DNA from: Haloechinothrix halophila YIM 93223 | GTDB lineage: Bacteria; Actinomycetota; Actinomycetes; Mycobacteriales; Pseudonocardiaceae | NCBI RefSeq assembly: GCF_000504245.1 | Contig: NZ_KI632509.1 | Coordinates: forward strand, 619,723-683,722 | DNA: 64,000 nt | Direction of reading: 5' to 3' | Shown: positions 1 to 8,507 of the stretch, piece by piece | How positions within the stretch are numbered: position 1 is the first letter of the stretch | Layout of the letters: every line of letters starts with the position of its first letter | Notes under the pieces: model-generated | What the model was told of the DNA's origin: nothing | Seen by the model: only the letters and a program-made list of their open reading frames with translations | Database searches by the model: none | Made by a program: the position numbers and the translations under genes

Positions 1-251
1 ACCGGCACCTCGCTGGCGTCCGGGTAGATGATGCGAGCCGCGGTGCCGGTTGTCTTGGCGAAGGTCGTCATGCCGCCTCCGCGCAGCGCACCAGCACACA
101 GCCGGGTAATAGAACTCTTGCCGCGAATTCCGTTGACCAGCACCCGGTGTGGGATCGACTCAAGGTAGAAGTAGTGCCTGCGCTGTTCGATGATGCCCGC
201 GACGAACAGCAAGAAGCACAGGCACAGCAGGAGGACGTAGAGAAACAACAC
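1..251 (-). CDS. pgsB: Poly-gamma-glutamate synthase PgsB/CapB, N-terminal part
   Basis: Partial gene running off the left edge. It begins at GTG 251 with a hydrophobic helix (VLFLYVLLLCLCFLLFVAG) followed by EQRRHYFYLESIPHRVLVNG. The P-loop-like segment NGIRGKSSITRL and the downstream AKTTGTAARIIYPD are hallmarks of the membrane-anchored, ATP-dependent Mur-ligase-like PGA synthase PgsB/CapB, which polymerises gamma-linked glutamate with PgsC and PgsA. A purine-rich GGCGAGGG lies about 6 nt upstream. The start is 5 bp after the stop of the upstream membrane protein, so the two are probably co-transcribed. Only about 83 residues are visible, so integrity cannot be judged. Family assignment comes from recognised motifs, not a search. 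Confidence 0.82.
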   Translation of the reverse strand, partial: MLFLYVLLLCLCFLLFVAGIIEQRRHYFYLESIPHRVLVNGIRGKSSITRLCAGALRGGGMTTFAKTTGTAARIIYPDASEVP

Positions 252-256
252 CGCGG

Positions 257-2653
257 CTACCCTCGCCCCCGGCTTCCCGCGCTACGAGGCGGCACACGCC
301 GGTCCTGGCGGCGCGGCGCTGTCCGTGACATGCCGGAGCGTGGTGCGAAGGCCCTGGGCTGTTGGCCTGCGGGCTGCGGGTGGCCGGGGTGGGCCGCCCG
401 CTGGCGCTGTGCGGCGGTAGGGCGCGGTCGCACCGGCTGTACCGGTCGCAGCTGTCGTGTGCGCAGATCTGCTGGTCCGAGCTGGCGCAGCGTGCCGAGC
501 CGGTCGGGCCCGTCGACCAGCGCGCGGCGACACACCTCGAGACAGATCGCGATCGCGCCAATCTCATCGTGTCGCTGCGGGTACAGCACCGTGTTCTGCG
601 GCGAGCGCAGCATCGTCTCGGCCGACGCGCCGAGCTCCCGCAACGGCCTGACGAACACGAAAAAGTGCCAGCCACCGATGATGATGGCGACGAGCGCGAC
701 GACCAGTGCGACCATCAACGCCGCACGGCGTTGCTCGACGGCGGGCAACGCCAGCTCCGCGACGGGCTTCTGCGCTACGGCTGCCCACCCCAGCTCAGCA
801 GCGGCACCGCCGCCGACGACCGGGGCGCCAGCGACAATCTTGGCATCGATGCCGGTGCCGTAGACGTCCGCCGCTGACTGCTTGCCGTCCACTTTGGCCA
901 GCACCGATTCGACGTCGTTGTCGGTGACCTTTTCGAACGCGATGAAGCCCCCGGAGTCGGCGATGACGCGCTGCCCGGCGTCGACCAGCCGGACGTGTCC
1001 GTGCCGCTGACGTACCAGGTGGAGCAGATACGGCACGTCGAACTCGGCTACCAGCACGTGTCCGGAGCTCTCCAGGGCTGTGTGTGCGTAGACGATCGGC
1101 ACCCGGCCGCTGGTGTTGGCTTGCCGGACACCGTCGCCCTCGGGTACGTCGTCCGCATCGAAGCGCGGCCGCTTGCCCGACACCGCCACGACCTCGCCAT
1201 CGTCGCCGAGCGCCGAAACCGAGCGGTACCGAGACTGACTCGACAGCCTGTCCAGCTGCCCGGCGACCTCGTCGGCGTCACTGGATTCCGCGATCTCACG
1301 CAGGTCTGTGATCCCGCGGTCGAGCACGTCGGCGACGGACACGCTCAGCCGCTGCACCTCGTTCTCGGTGTCGGTCACCAACCGCTCGGGAATGCCAGGG
1401 TCGCGGTCGAATGCTGCCGGCACGTAGGAAGCCCATGCAAGCGCGACCACGACGAAGCCGATCAGGGCCGTAGTCGCGGATACCTGGAGCCGGGGAGCGG
1501 TCATCCCGCGGACTCGCTCGCCCCCGCCAAGTCCTAACTGCACACGGTGCAGCACACCGCTGAGCTTGGCGACCTCGCGTATGCGCGAATGGCGAACCGG
1601 ATTGCCCAGTCCGCCAACCGCGACAACTAGTGAGTCGGCCCGCAGTCGGCGCACCGGACGCACAATGCACAGCCGCAGGACCACGAAACCCACGACCGCG
1701 ACACCGGCGAGGACCGCGAACACAGCGGTAGCGTTGCTGTCCTGCTGTGCCTGCTGGGCGTCGACTTCATCGATGAGCACGACGTGAATTGCCGCTGTCT
1801 TGGTGTCGCCAAGCGCGGCGTAGGTCGTCACCCGTGCCTGCTCGTTCGCAGGATTCGCCGCAGCTGCGGCGTCCTTCGAGTGAGCGCCTTCGTCTAACCG
1901 GGTGACTAAGCTGTCAGCGGGCCGACGCATCGCCGCTGTTTTGACTCGGCTAGCCGCTTGGTCCGCCACGCTGGGGCTAGGCGGAACCCCGGATGTGGCA
2001 AGTATGTCGCCTTCGGAGACAAGCAGCATCGTGCGGACCTGACCGCCGAACATAGCGTCTTGAGGCAAGTCGATCCGGGTGATCGCGCCCAGCAGCGGTG
2101 ATCCCTCGCGACGATCGAGCGGCATAGCCACAACCAGGTCCATCGCTGCTCCGCCAATATCGGCCGGGATGATGGCCGGGCTGTCGAGCGACGTCACTAC
2201 CGATGGCGGCAGCGGTACTGGCGTGCCGTGGCTGGCGCGAAGTTTCCCGCGCTCTCGGCCGAACATGGCCACGCCGTGCCATTGATCGCCGCGTGCGAGG
2301 TCTTCAACCAGCCGTGACGGTTGGACGACGTTCGCATTCTGCGCCACGTCAACCGCTGCCCGCAGCTTCCTAACCGCATCCTGCGCCTGCTCGGTGAGCC
2401 CGTCCGCGAGATCACGGGTCAGCCCCATCTGGGAGTCCACGACAGCCGTGGCCACGACTTCATCGGAACGGTCATCCCCAACCAGCAGCCATCCGCCACC
2501 AGCTAGCACCAGGAGCAGGACCAGGGCGATGGCACTGGGCACCGCTATGCCGCTGGGAAAACCCGCCTGTGGGATCTGTTTGCGGAACTCGCTGGCCTCC
2601 ACAGCATCCGCCACGGCAAGCTGCGACGCTCCCCGCCGTCGCACGCGTCGCAC
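257..2653 (-). CDS. Membrane protein with two tandem sensor-like modules, no kinase domain
   Basis: A 798-residue protein with four predicted membrane helices (about residues 36-58, 308-328, 394-415, 644-668). Helices 1-2 and 3-4 each bracket an extracytoplasmic region of roughly 230-250 residues of Cache/sensor type. Helices 2 and 4 are each followed by a HAMP-like sequence (IVRPVRRLR; FVRPLREL...). No histidine kinase, cyclase or methyl-accepting domain follows; the last 80 residues are Arg/Pro/Gln rich. It looks like an internal duplication of a TM-sensor-TM-HAMP unit. Its stop is 5 bp before the pgsB start, so it probably forms an operon with poly-gamma-glutamate synthesis genes and may regulate or assist that membrane complex (inference). 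The ATG at 2653 is the upstream-most start; a later one is possible. Confidence 0.7.
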   Translation of the reverse strand: MRRVRRRGASQLAVADAVEASEFRKQIPQAGFPSGIAVPSAIALVLLLVLAGGGWLLVGDDRSDEVVATAVVDSQMGLTRDLADGLTEQAQDAVRKLRAAVDVAQNANVVQPSRLVEDLARGDQWHGVAMFGRERGKLRASHGTPVPLPPSVVTSLDSPAIIPADIGGAAMDLVVAMPLDRREGSPLLGAITRIDLPQDAMFGGQVRTMLLVSEGDILATSGVPPSPSVADQAASRVKTAAMRRPADSLVTRLDEGAHSKDAAAAANPANEQARVTTYAALGDTKTAAIHVVLIDEVDAQQAQQDSNATAVFAVLAGVAVVGFVVLRLCIVRPVRRLRADSLVVAVGGLGNPVRHSRIREVAKLSGVLHRVQLGLGGGERVRGMTAPRLQVSATTALIGFVVVALAWASYVPAAFDRDPGIPERLVTDTENEVQRLSVSVADVLDRGITDLREIAESSDADEVAGQLDRLSSQSRYRSVSALGDDGEVVAVSGKRPRFDADDVPEGDGVRQANTSGRVPIVYAHTALESSGHVLVAEFDVPYLLHLVRQRHGHVRLVDAGQRVIADSGGFIAFEKVTDNDVESVLAKVDGKQSAADVYGTGIDAKIVAGAPVVGGGAAAELGWAAVAQKPVAELALPAVEQRRAALMVALVVALVAIIIGGWHFFVFVRPLRELGASAETMLRSPQNTVLYPQRHDEIGAIAICLEVCRRALVDGPDRLGTLRQLGPADLRTRQLRPVQPVRPRPTAAQRQRAAHPGHPQPAGQQPRAFAPRSGMSRTAPRRQDRRVPPRSAGSRGRG

Positions 2654-2965
2654 GTTCTGCCACCCCTCCCCGGCCAGCTACAGATCAATCCACCGCGCGG
2701 TCACGCTGCGTCTTGTCACAATGCCGCAGTCAACCCATTCGAGTTAACCATTTAACATTGGACATCACTCAGCACGTCGACATAGTGGTCCATCGTCATG
2801 CGGCGCGGCAAACGTTACTTCGCCAGAGTGAAAAATTCCAAATAGTGCAAAGCTGGCGTGAGATATCGCACGCAGACGCGCCTGCGGCCGTAAGCCAGCT
2901 CGGCGGATCCAGCGATGGGCGACCACCGCTGGACGCTCCGCCAGAGGCTGCGGAAGCGACGCGAT
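2654..2965. other. Gene-free stretch
   Basis: About 310 bp upstream of the membrane sensor-like gene and downstream of a decayed gene. Several frames are open, but none gives a protein I recognise or a convincing ribosome-binding site. It should hold the promoter of the leftward operon; I could not pick one out. Confidence 0.4.
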
Positions 2966-3514
2966 CTAGTAGTCGTACTTCCGGGGTCGGGTGTACCGCG
3001 TCGGTGAGCGTCGCGGCTGAGGTGGCAACCAGTCGAAAGACTGAGGATGGTGTTCTTGGCGGTACCGACGATGAGCTCGGCACCGTAGCGGTCATAGATG
3101 GCGACCTCGTGGTCCCCTCGTCGGTCGGCGACCGTTTTCGGTTCGCCGAACCCATGTTTGCTGGTGGATGTCGGTGACGAGGTCGACGGCACGGGGCCAA
3201 TCGGCGTCGGAAATACTGGCGGGCGAATGACCGGAGGTGTACCGACGGACGTTGCCATCCAGTACAGCTGACAATTCGCCGGGGCACCCCGACCGACTGA
3301 TGGGTTCTTCCTTGTCGAGGATGAACGGCGCACCCTGCGCCGCACCGGCCGAGGCTGCAGCGGCGAGTGTGGTCGCGCCGTCGTCACCGGATAACCCATG
3401 AGCCCGCGCCCGCTCCTCGGCCTCCTCGACAGCGTGCCGCAGCCCGATAATGGCGTCAGCCGCGCTGCCGATCGCTGAGCGGGCCGCCGACACCGAAGTG
3501 ACGCTCTCCTCCAT
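2966..3514 (-). pseudogene. Frameshifted LppA-like hypothetical protein
   Basis: The first reading frame (ATG 3514) gives MEESVTSVSAARSAIG... through an Ala/Glu-rich helix to SDADWPRAVDLVTDIHQ, then loses sense. The neighbouring frame picks up KHGFGEPKTVADRRGDHEVAIYDRYGAEL...STGCHL, which continues the same fold naturally. A further frame change near 3015 would end the protein at PRKYDY with a stop at 2966-2968. The WPRA...HGF...DRxGDHE...GAEL pattern resembles the C-terminal half of LppA-type actinobacterial lipoproteins, though no signal peptide or lipobox is seen. At least one, probably two single-base shifts are needed, so it is called a pseudogene. It may have been fused or truncated at the island edge. 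Confidence 0.45.
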
Positions 3515-3545
3515 CCGATATGCTCACGAACCGTGGGCAATCTGT

Positions 3546-3906
3546 GGGCAATCTGTCGTGATCGTGAGCAACAACTCGGTCGAGGCTGTTCGCTCCTATC
3601 TCGATTCCCACGATCTCGCACAGCGTGTGCGACCTGTTCGCACGAATCGACACGGATCCCGCTCTGCTCAAGGCAAACCCGTACCTGCTCCATCGCGCAA
3701 TGGAGCGGCTGATCACAACACCGGACCAGTGCGTCAGGATCGGTGACTCGGTCGCCGACATTCAGGCTGCACACGCAGCAGGAGTAGCCGCAATCGCTTA
3801 CGCCAACAAATCTGAGAAGAGCCCGCGCCTTGTCGAACGCGGCCCCGCCGCAGTCGTTGACTGCCTGCTAACTACCGCGATGGCACCCGCCCCCTCGGAC
3901 GAGTAG
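3546..3906 (+). pseudogene. HAD-family hydrolase, C-terminal remnant with frameshift
   Basis: From about 3555 the frame reads SVVIVSNNSVEAVRSYLDSHDLAQRV (HAD motif II region, SNN). A one-base shift near 3620 then gives DTDPALLKANPYLLHRA...CVRIGDSVADIQAAHAAGVAAIAYAN, with the motif III lysine and the motif IV GDSVxDI. Stop at 3904-3906. The N-terminal nucleophile motif (DxDxT) is absent, so the gene is truncated and shifted. A second remnant of the same family lies at 14744-14983. Both sit beside integrase or conjugation debris, and HAD genes of this type are common cargo of actinobacterial integrative elements. An 11-bp direct repeat (GTGGGCAATCT, twice) marks the left edge near 3534. Confidence 0.6.
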
Positions 3907-3965
3907 TAGTCCAGAGGATGGAATTCAGATCAAGGACAGTAATGGTTGAGCACTGACTATCGACC

Positions 3966-3996
3966 TATCGGACTAACAGTACAAACAGGTCCGATA
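3966..3996 (+). promoter_or_regulatory. Inverted repeat upstream of the 4008 gene
   Basis: Arms TATCGGAC (3966-3973) and GTCCGATA (3989-3996) are perfect reverse complements separated by 15 nt. The right arm ends 11 nt before the ATG at 4008, just ahead of the Shine-Dalgarno AAGGGGG. This placement suits an operator or a transcript-5'-end hairpin. The binding factor is unknown. Confidence 0.4.
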
Positions 3997-4007
3997 AGGG
4001 GGTCAGC

Positions 4008-4550
4008 ATGAGCGAGCAACCATACCCATCCTCTCCGCTATCGCCGGAGCCGTCGCAAAAGCCACGTCGCCGGTGGCCATGGATCACAGGCGGCGTTTTC
4101 GCAGCTGTAGTCGTAATCGCCGCAGCGATGTTTGCAGGAGCACAACTGTTCGGCGGGGCTCAAATAGAACCCCGTAGCGGTGCGACGTCAACGAACAATG
4201 CCGTAGAACCGTCTACCGCTACGGCAGCCGAGGCCACAACCGAACCGATCGAGTTCACACCCGAGATGTTTACGTTGAAAGTCAAGATCCTGTCGAGAGA
4301 CTGCTACGGCAGCGCTGGGTGCCTTGTCGATTACCGCGTCGTACCTACTTACCTTGGCGACAGTAGTGATCTTGAAGGCGTGAATCTTGAGATGACCTAC
4401 GAGGTGACGGGCGCCACCGGTGGCTCCGACATCGGCACCGTGACATTTGAGAACGGAGAGTACGACGTATACGACGTCGAAGGAGACGCTGACACCGCTT
4501 CGGCGAAGTCAAAGTTGAAGGCTAGGGTGACAGAACTCGAGTGGTACTGA
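4008..4550 (+). CDS. Membrane-anchored hypothetical protein
   Basis: A 180-residue protein with a short Pro/Ser-rich cytoplasmic N-terminus, a basic KPRRRWPW, one membrane helix at about residues 28-48, a Thr/Ala/Ser-rich linker, and a C-terminal domain of about 100 residues (VKILSRDCYGSAGCLVDYRV...LEMTYEV...) that is probably an all-beta extracytoplasmic fold with one likely disulfide (C98/C103 region). Good Shine-Dalgarno AAGGGGG and ATG. Similar single-pass proteins are common next to integrases in actinobacterial integrative elements, and this one lies just outside the integrase remnant at 4578. I do not recognise a named family. Base composition is lower in GC than the surrounding core genes, which suggests transfer. 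Confidence 0.65.
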   Translation: MSEQPYPSSPLSPEPSQKPRRRWPWITGGVFAAVVVIAAAMFAGAQLFGGAQIEPRSGATSTNNAVEPSTATAAEATTEPIEFTPEMFTLKVKILSRDCYGSAGCLVDYRVVPTYLGDSSDLEGVNLEMTYEVTGATGGSDIGTVTFENGEYDVYDVEGDADTASAKSKLKARVTELEWY

Positions 4551-4577
4551 CCGGGGAGCTTTCTCTAGTCGGTCACG

Positions 4578-4842
4578 CTATTTGGTCCGTGGCCGCTGTA
4601 TTCGGCTACCGAGGATCTCGGCCGCTCGGCGATCAGACTCAGCCACCCACGCGGCATAGACGCGAAGCGTGGTGACACCGCAAGCGAGTCAAGGCCCGCT
4701 CAGCCTCACGCTCGTCCGTTGTCGACTCGGACAGATACATCCGCTGCCCGGTGAGCGGATCCACACCCGCATAGACGTTGACTTGGAGCGAGCTACCTCG
4801 CCGCCGGATGGGTCCTCGCGGTCGTCGCTTGCGCTTCGTCAC
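4578..4842 (-). pseudogene. Internally deleted tyrosine integrase remnant
   Basis: GTG 4842 starts VTKRKRRPRGPIRRRGSSLQ, followed by VNVYAGVDPLTGQRMYLSESTTDEREAERALTRL, the N-terminal arm-binding domain of actinobacterial element integrases and closely similar to the integrase at 16939. After this segment a frame change leads directly into TTLRVYAAWVAESDRRAAEI and a stop at 4578. That is the extreme C-terminus of the same family, with the likely nucleophilic tyrosine in LRVYAAW. About 300 residues (core-binding domain and catalytic R/H/R) are missing. So this is a relic made by internal deletion. It lies immediately outside the partial tRNA-Ala copy at 4929, marking a second element. Confidence 0.7.
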
Positions 4843-4928
4843 TCGTACAGCGATACGCCCGCAGTCATCCTGATTGACATTGATCAACTTCGCGGGCGAT
4901 GCTGCGGACGTGTCCGCGGATCACATGT

Positions 4929-4975
4929 TGTGGAGCCGAGGGGAATCGAACCCCTGACCTCTGCCTTGCAAAAGC
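4929..4975 (-). repeat. Attachment-site duplicate of tRNA-Ala 3' end
   Basis: A 47-bp stretch identical to 17019-17065, covering the 3' half of tRNA-Ala(UGC) from the anticodon loop to the discriminator base. The 5' half of the tRNA is missing here (sequence diverges after AAAAGC), so this is not a working tRNA. Weaker similarity continues outward to about 4881 (GATCAACTTCGCG...), matching the segment between tRNA-Ala and the other integrase. This is the signature of an att site left by integration of an element into the tRNA 3' end. Confidence 0.8.
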
Positions 4976-5240
4976 GACGCGATGACTCGGCGGGTGCGGA
5001 TGCTGCAGGTCAGCACACCCCTTCGCGTGCTTCTACTGGCCTAATTGCATTAACCCGATGGATGTTCGCACCCACTGTGAGTCCCAGTCAGTCCACTGTG
5101 GATGGACAAAGGCTCACGCCCTTGACGCCGTCGGGCATAGTCGGGCGCGTACTCCAACATTGCCGCAGTTGATCGACTGCGTGGCCCGCCCCGAGCCATG
5201 CTGGCGGCATCGATTCAAGGTGAGGCCCCCGCGATGGTGC

Positions 5241-8200
5241 CTACAACTGCTTGACAATGTGGCCCCGGCGCCGGACCGCGTCTAGGCCGCTGACGTCGGC
5301 CCCATGCGGCAGGTGGATTCGCGCCGTTCTCGGCAACTGCGCAAGGGGCGTGAGGTCGAGGCCATCCGGGCCTTCGCTAAGGCTCAGCGACTCCAATCGG
5401 GGGAGGTTGGACAGCGGGCGCAGGTCGGTGACGGGAGTTCCTTTGAGAGAGACCCTGCGGAGGCTCAGAAGGCTGGCGAGGACCGAGATGTCTCGGACAT
5501 GGCACCAGAGTAGCGACAGCATCTTGAGCCGTTGGGCAATCGATAGCTCGGCGAGGTCGATCTCCACGTCGGTGAGAACCAGCTGTCGCAACTGGGGCAG
5601 GACAGGGCGCAAACCTGCTAGCCCGTCGAAAAGGGGAGCCCTGAGTACGACGATCTCAAGAGCCGGAAGAGATGTGACCACCGGTGTCGGGTCCGTGGTG
5701 CTGTCGTGTAGGACCAACGACTTAAGGAGATTCAGCCGCTGGATGGGCGTCAGATCGACGCTGCCAACCCCTCGAAGGGCAAGCCATTCCAGCGTGCCGA
5801 CCTCGGCGATCGGATCTAGCGATCCTTGCCCGCTTGACAGCTGGAGGCCCATTGTTTCGAGGCCGAGTCCAGACAGCTCGCCGAGGACCGGTTGCACACC
5901 TTCGCCCCAGACCCAAAGTTCTCGTAGTTCCTCATGTTGAGTCACCGGTGTCAGGTCGACCGGGCGCACGGTGGCGCAGCGGAGGTGGACGAGGTGACGT
6001 GCCTCATCTAGAAACGACAGGTCGGCGGGTTGGTCATCCAAGTCGATGTCCAGCTCCGACAAGTGTTGCAGATCTTGGGTGAACCGAACGTGCCGGCTTT
6101 GCCTGACCGTGATGGCGCCACCGTCCAGCGGCGCGTCGGCAAGTACCTCGTTGGCATAGGTCTCCGGGTCGAAGTAGCGCCAGGCGTCGGCGAGGGCGCA
6201 TTGCACCTCTGGTCGGGGGTCTCTGGCGTAGCCGGTCAGCAGGCGTAGGGCCTGCTGACCGTTGACAAATGCTGCGGTCTGCACGCAGGCCGCAGCCTGG
6301 GCAGCGGTCAAGTCGTCGAGGGACGTGGGCAGCTTGCGCAGGACGCCAGCGCCGCACCGGGCCAGGGAGCGCGTCTCTCGGCTGCTACGCGGCGGGAGCA
6401 CCGCGTCAAGGCCGTCGTCGATGCGTTCGCTGACCGCGCGATCGACCTTCTCTGCGGTCTCGCGGCAGGCGACGGCGAGCAAGCGCAGCGACCGGGTGTG
6501 GCGGCTTGGTGTGCGGTCGGGGGTGGTGCGATTCAGGATACCGGTGAGCAAGTCAGCACACTCTTTACGTGAGGCGTGCCCGGCTGCCATCACGATTGTT
6601 TCTCGCCACTGGTCGAGATGTGCGTGTGCCACCAGAACGCCGATGTCCTGCTCATCTATCGCTTCTCGAGCGGCCAGGTACTCCTGGAATGACCGGTGCA
6701 CGAAATCCACCCGATCTTCGGCTGGCGCCTGAATGATCCCGCTGCGCTCGATAAGAAAGGCGATGGCTTCCTGGGGCTCGACGCCAGCGCCGAGCTGCTC
6801 AAGCGTCCGGCGGCAGCGCTCGACCGCTTCAGCCCGAGAGGCCTCAACCCGGCCGTTGCGCGTGAGCCACCACGCCAAGTCACGTAGGACAGCGAGTTTG
6901 TCTTTCAGCGGCAGTTCGAGGGCGTGGGGTACTCCTCGTTCGGTGTCTCGCCGGTCCACCAGCATGGTCACTGCCGTTTCGTACAAGGCCATCCGGTCTT
7001 GTGGTAGCTGCTGGCGCCGGTTGAGGTTGACCGCACACAGCAGCGCACACAGCAAAGGCGTCGTTGCCAACCTCCGTAGGTGTGGTCCGGAGTCCAGGTG
7101 CCGCAGCATGGCGCTCTCGTAACCGTCGAGGTCATCAGGGTCGCAGGGTACGGCTGCCGGGTTCGCATGGGCAGCCTCACGGATCGCGTCGTGCCAGCGG
7201 TGGATGAACTCGGTAACTTCGCTAGGCCCCATTCGTTCCAACAGAACAGGATTGAACCCCAGATCAGCCAGCCACGTCTTGCGGGCGGCCGCGGGCCGGG
7301 ACGTCACCACGATCGGCAGCTCGGGATAGCGACTGACCAGATCTTCCAGCCAGCTCCGCACCTTCCGGCGCCGCGCCGGTGCGAGCTCGTCAACGCCATC
7401 GACGAGCATTAGGGCCCGGTCGGCAAGCTCGCGGTGGACCCAACCTTTTGGCATCAGGTCGGCGTCCATGTCGGCGACGCCGTGTACGAAGTGTTCGGGC
7501 CGGGGTAGCGCGCCTTCGGCATGCTCGCGCAGCCGGATAAGGAAGGGCACCCGCCCGTTCCATTCGATTAGCGGGCCGGTGAAGCTGCCGCGCGCACTGT
7601 GCACGCCGAGCCACTGCAGCAGCGTGGTCTTGCCGGACCCTGCCTCACCGAGCAACAGCGTGCGCGGATGTGCAGCCAGGGCATCCTCGGCGCGTAGCCC
7701 GCCACGTTCACGCTGGCCGCCGCGATCGGTGAACCAGCGTTCATCCAGCGCTCGGCGGTCGTAGCCGGCGTCAGAAGTAACGGTGAGACTGAGATAGCCC
7801 ACCGACACGCGGGTGCGCGGATTGTGCTGATGATCGACGCCGAGCAGGTGTAGGTGATCGAGCCGATTACTGACGGCATTCAGATAGCGGTCGCGGAACT
7901 CCGCGTCGCGCTCGGTTCCATCTGGGGCGGTCAAGCTGGTTCTTGGCAATCGGCGCAACACCTCGCTGACGTCATCAGATAGTCGCGCCAGTCGCTGTAG
8001 TTGCTCAGCGGTAGCGCGCGGAGTGAACTCTGGTAGTTGCCCCACGATATGGACGACGGCGACACAGCACTGGTCGAGTACGCGGTCATACAGACTCTGC
8101 GCGCCGACGCTGAGCAAGGTTGTCGAACTCGTGCGTGGTATACGGGCACGAATCGCTATGGCGAGCTTGCGGGCATCGGCGTCAGCGGCGAACAGTGCCT

Positions 8201-8507
8201 TGTCGGACAGGTCCGTCACCTGGAGTACTTCGACCACTGCGGCCAGCGCGGCCGCGCGTTCGTTCTCGGGGACCTCTCGGAACTCCTGCTCGTATAGCGG
8301 CTCCAGTTTGTCAGCGACCTGGTCGACGATGTCCTCGAGTTGGCGGGCGAGCTTTCGGCGGGTGCGGATGTCACTGATCGACAGCTCGAGCAGGTCGGTC
8401 AACTCGGCGTTGCGAGCGTGTTCGGCTCGACGTAAGTCGAACCACCTGTGCACGACGTGCTTGACGACTTCGCTGCCAACTTTGAGCGCCTGCACGTGAA
8501 GATCCAC
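5241..8507 (-). CDS. NACHT-domain NTPase with C-terminal leucine-rich repeats (NLR-like, putative anti-phage)
   Basis: GTG 8507 (preceded by GAGAGGGGAACA) gives 1088 residues; an ATG at 8558 is an alternative without a good ribosome site. Residues 1-200 form an all-helical region like the N-terminal helical domains placed before bacterial NACHT modules. NACHT follows: Walker A GEAGSGKTT (about 287-295), Walker B LMLVDGVDEL (about 366-375), and the sensor strand IVVTSRPAA (about 399-407). A helical middle region follows, then regular leucine-rich repeats from about residue 810 to the end (LSELDIDLDDQPADLSFL..., LRELWVWGEGV...). Bacterial NACHT proteins with sensor repeats are known to protect against phage; this role is inferred by family. 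It stands alone as a leftward gene and no separate effector domain is seen. Confidence 0.85.
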   Translation of the reverse strand: MDLHVQALKVGSEVVKHVVHRWFDLRRAEHARNAELTDLLELSISDIRTRRKLARQLEDIVDQVADKLEPLYEQEFREVPENERAAALAAVVEVLQVTDLSDKALFAADADARKLAIAIRARIPRTSSTTLLSVGAQSLYDRVLDQCCVAVVHIVGQLPEFTPRATAEQLQRLARLSDDVSEVLRRLPRTSLTAPDGTERDAEFRDRYLNAVSNRLDHLHLLGVDHQHNPRTRVSVGYLSLTVTSDAGYDRRALDERWFTDRGGQRERGGLRAEDALAAHPRTLLLGEAGSGKTTLLQWLGVHSARGSFTGPLIEWNGRVPFLIRLREHAEGALPRPEHFVHGVADMDADLMPKGWVHRELADRALMLVDGVDELAPARRRKVRSWLEDLVSRYPELPIVVTSRPAAARKTWLADLGFNPVLLERMGPSEVTEFIHRWHDAIREAAHANPAAVPCDPDDLDGYESAMLRHLDSGPHLRRLATTPLLCALLCAVNLNRRQQLPQDRMALYETAVTMLVDRRDTERGVPHALELPLKDKLAVLRDLAWWLTRNGRVEASRAEAVERCRRTLEQLGAGVEPQEAIAFLIERSGIIQAPAEDRVDFVHRSFQEYLAAREAIDEQDIGVLVAHAHLDQWRETIVMAAGHASRKECADLLTGILNRTTPDRTPSRHTRSLRLLAVACRETAEKVDRAVSERIDDGLDAVLPPRSSRETRSLARCGAGVLRKLPTSLDDLTAAQAAACVQTAAFVNGQQALRLLTGYARDPRPEVQCALADAWRYFDPETYANEVLADAPLDGGAITVRQSRHVRFTQDLQHLSELDIDLDDQPADLSFLDEARHLVHLRCATVRPVDLTPVTQHEELRELWVWGEGVQPVLGELSGLGLETMGLQLSSGQGSLDPIAEVGTLEWLALRGVGSVDLTPIQRLNLLKSLVLHDSTTDPTPVVTSLPALEIVVLRAPLFDGLAGLRPVLPQLRQLVLTDVEIDLAELSIAQRLKMLSLLWCHVRDISVLASLLSLRRVSLKGTPVTDLRPLSNLPRLESLSLSEGPDGLDLTPLAQLPRTARIHLPHGADVSGLDAVRRRGHIVKQL

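Noticed and set aside
257..700. Frameshift in the C-terminal tail of the sensor-like protein
   Set aside because: The Arg/Pro/Gln-rich tail looked like a wrong frame, but the other two frames are no better and the stop lies 5 bp before pgsB with a ribosome site overlapping, which fits the annotated end.
4929..4975. Second tRNA-Ala gene
   Set aside because: Only the 3' 45 nt match; the acceptor 5' strand and D-arm are absent, so it cannot fold as a tRNA. Kept as an attachment-site copy.
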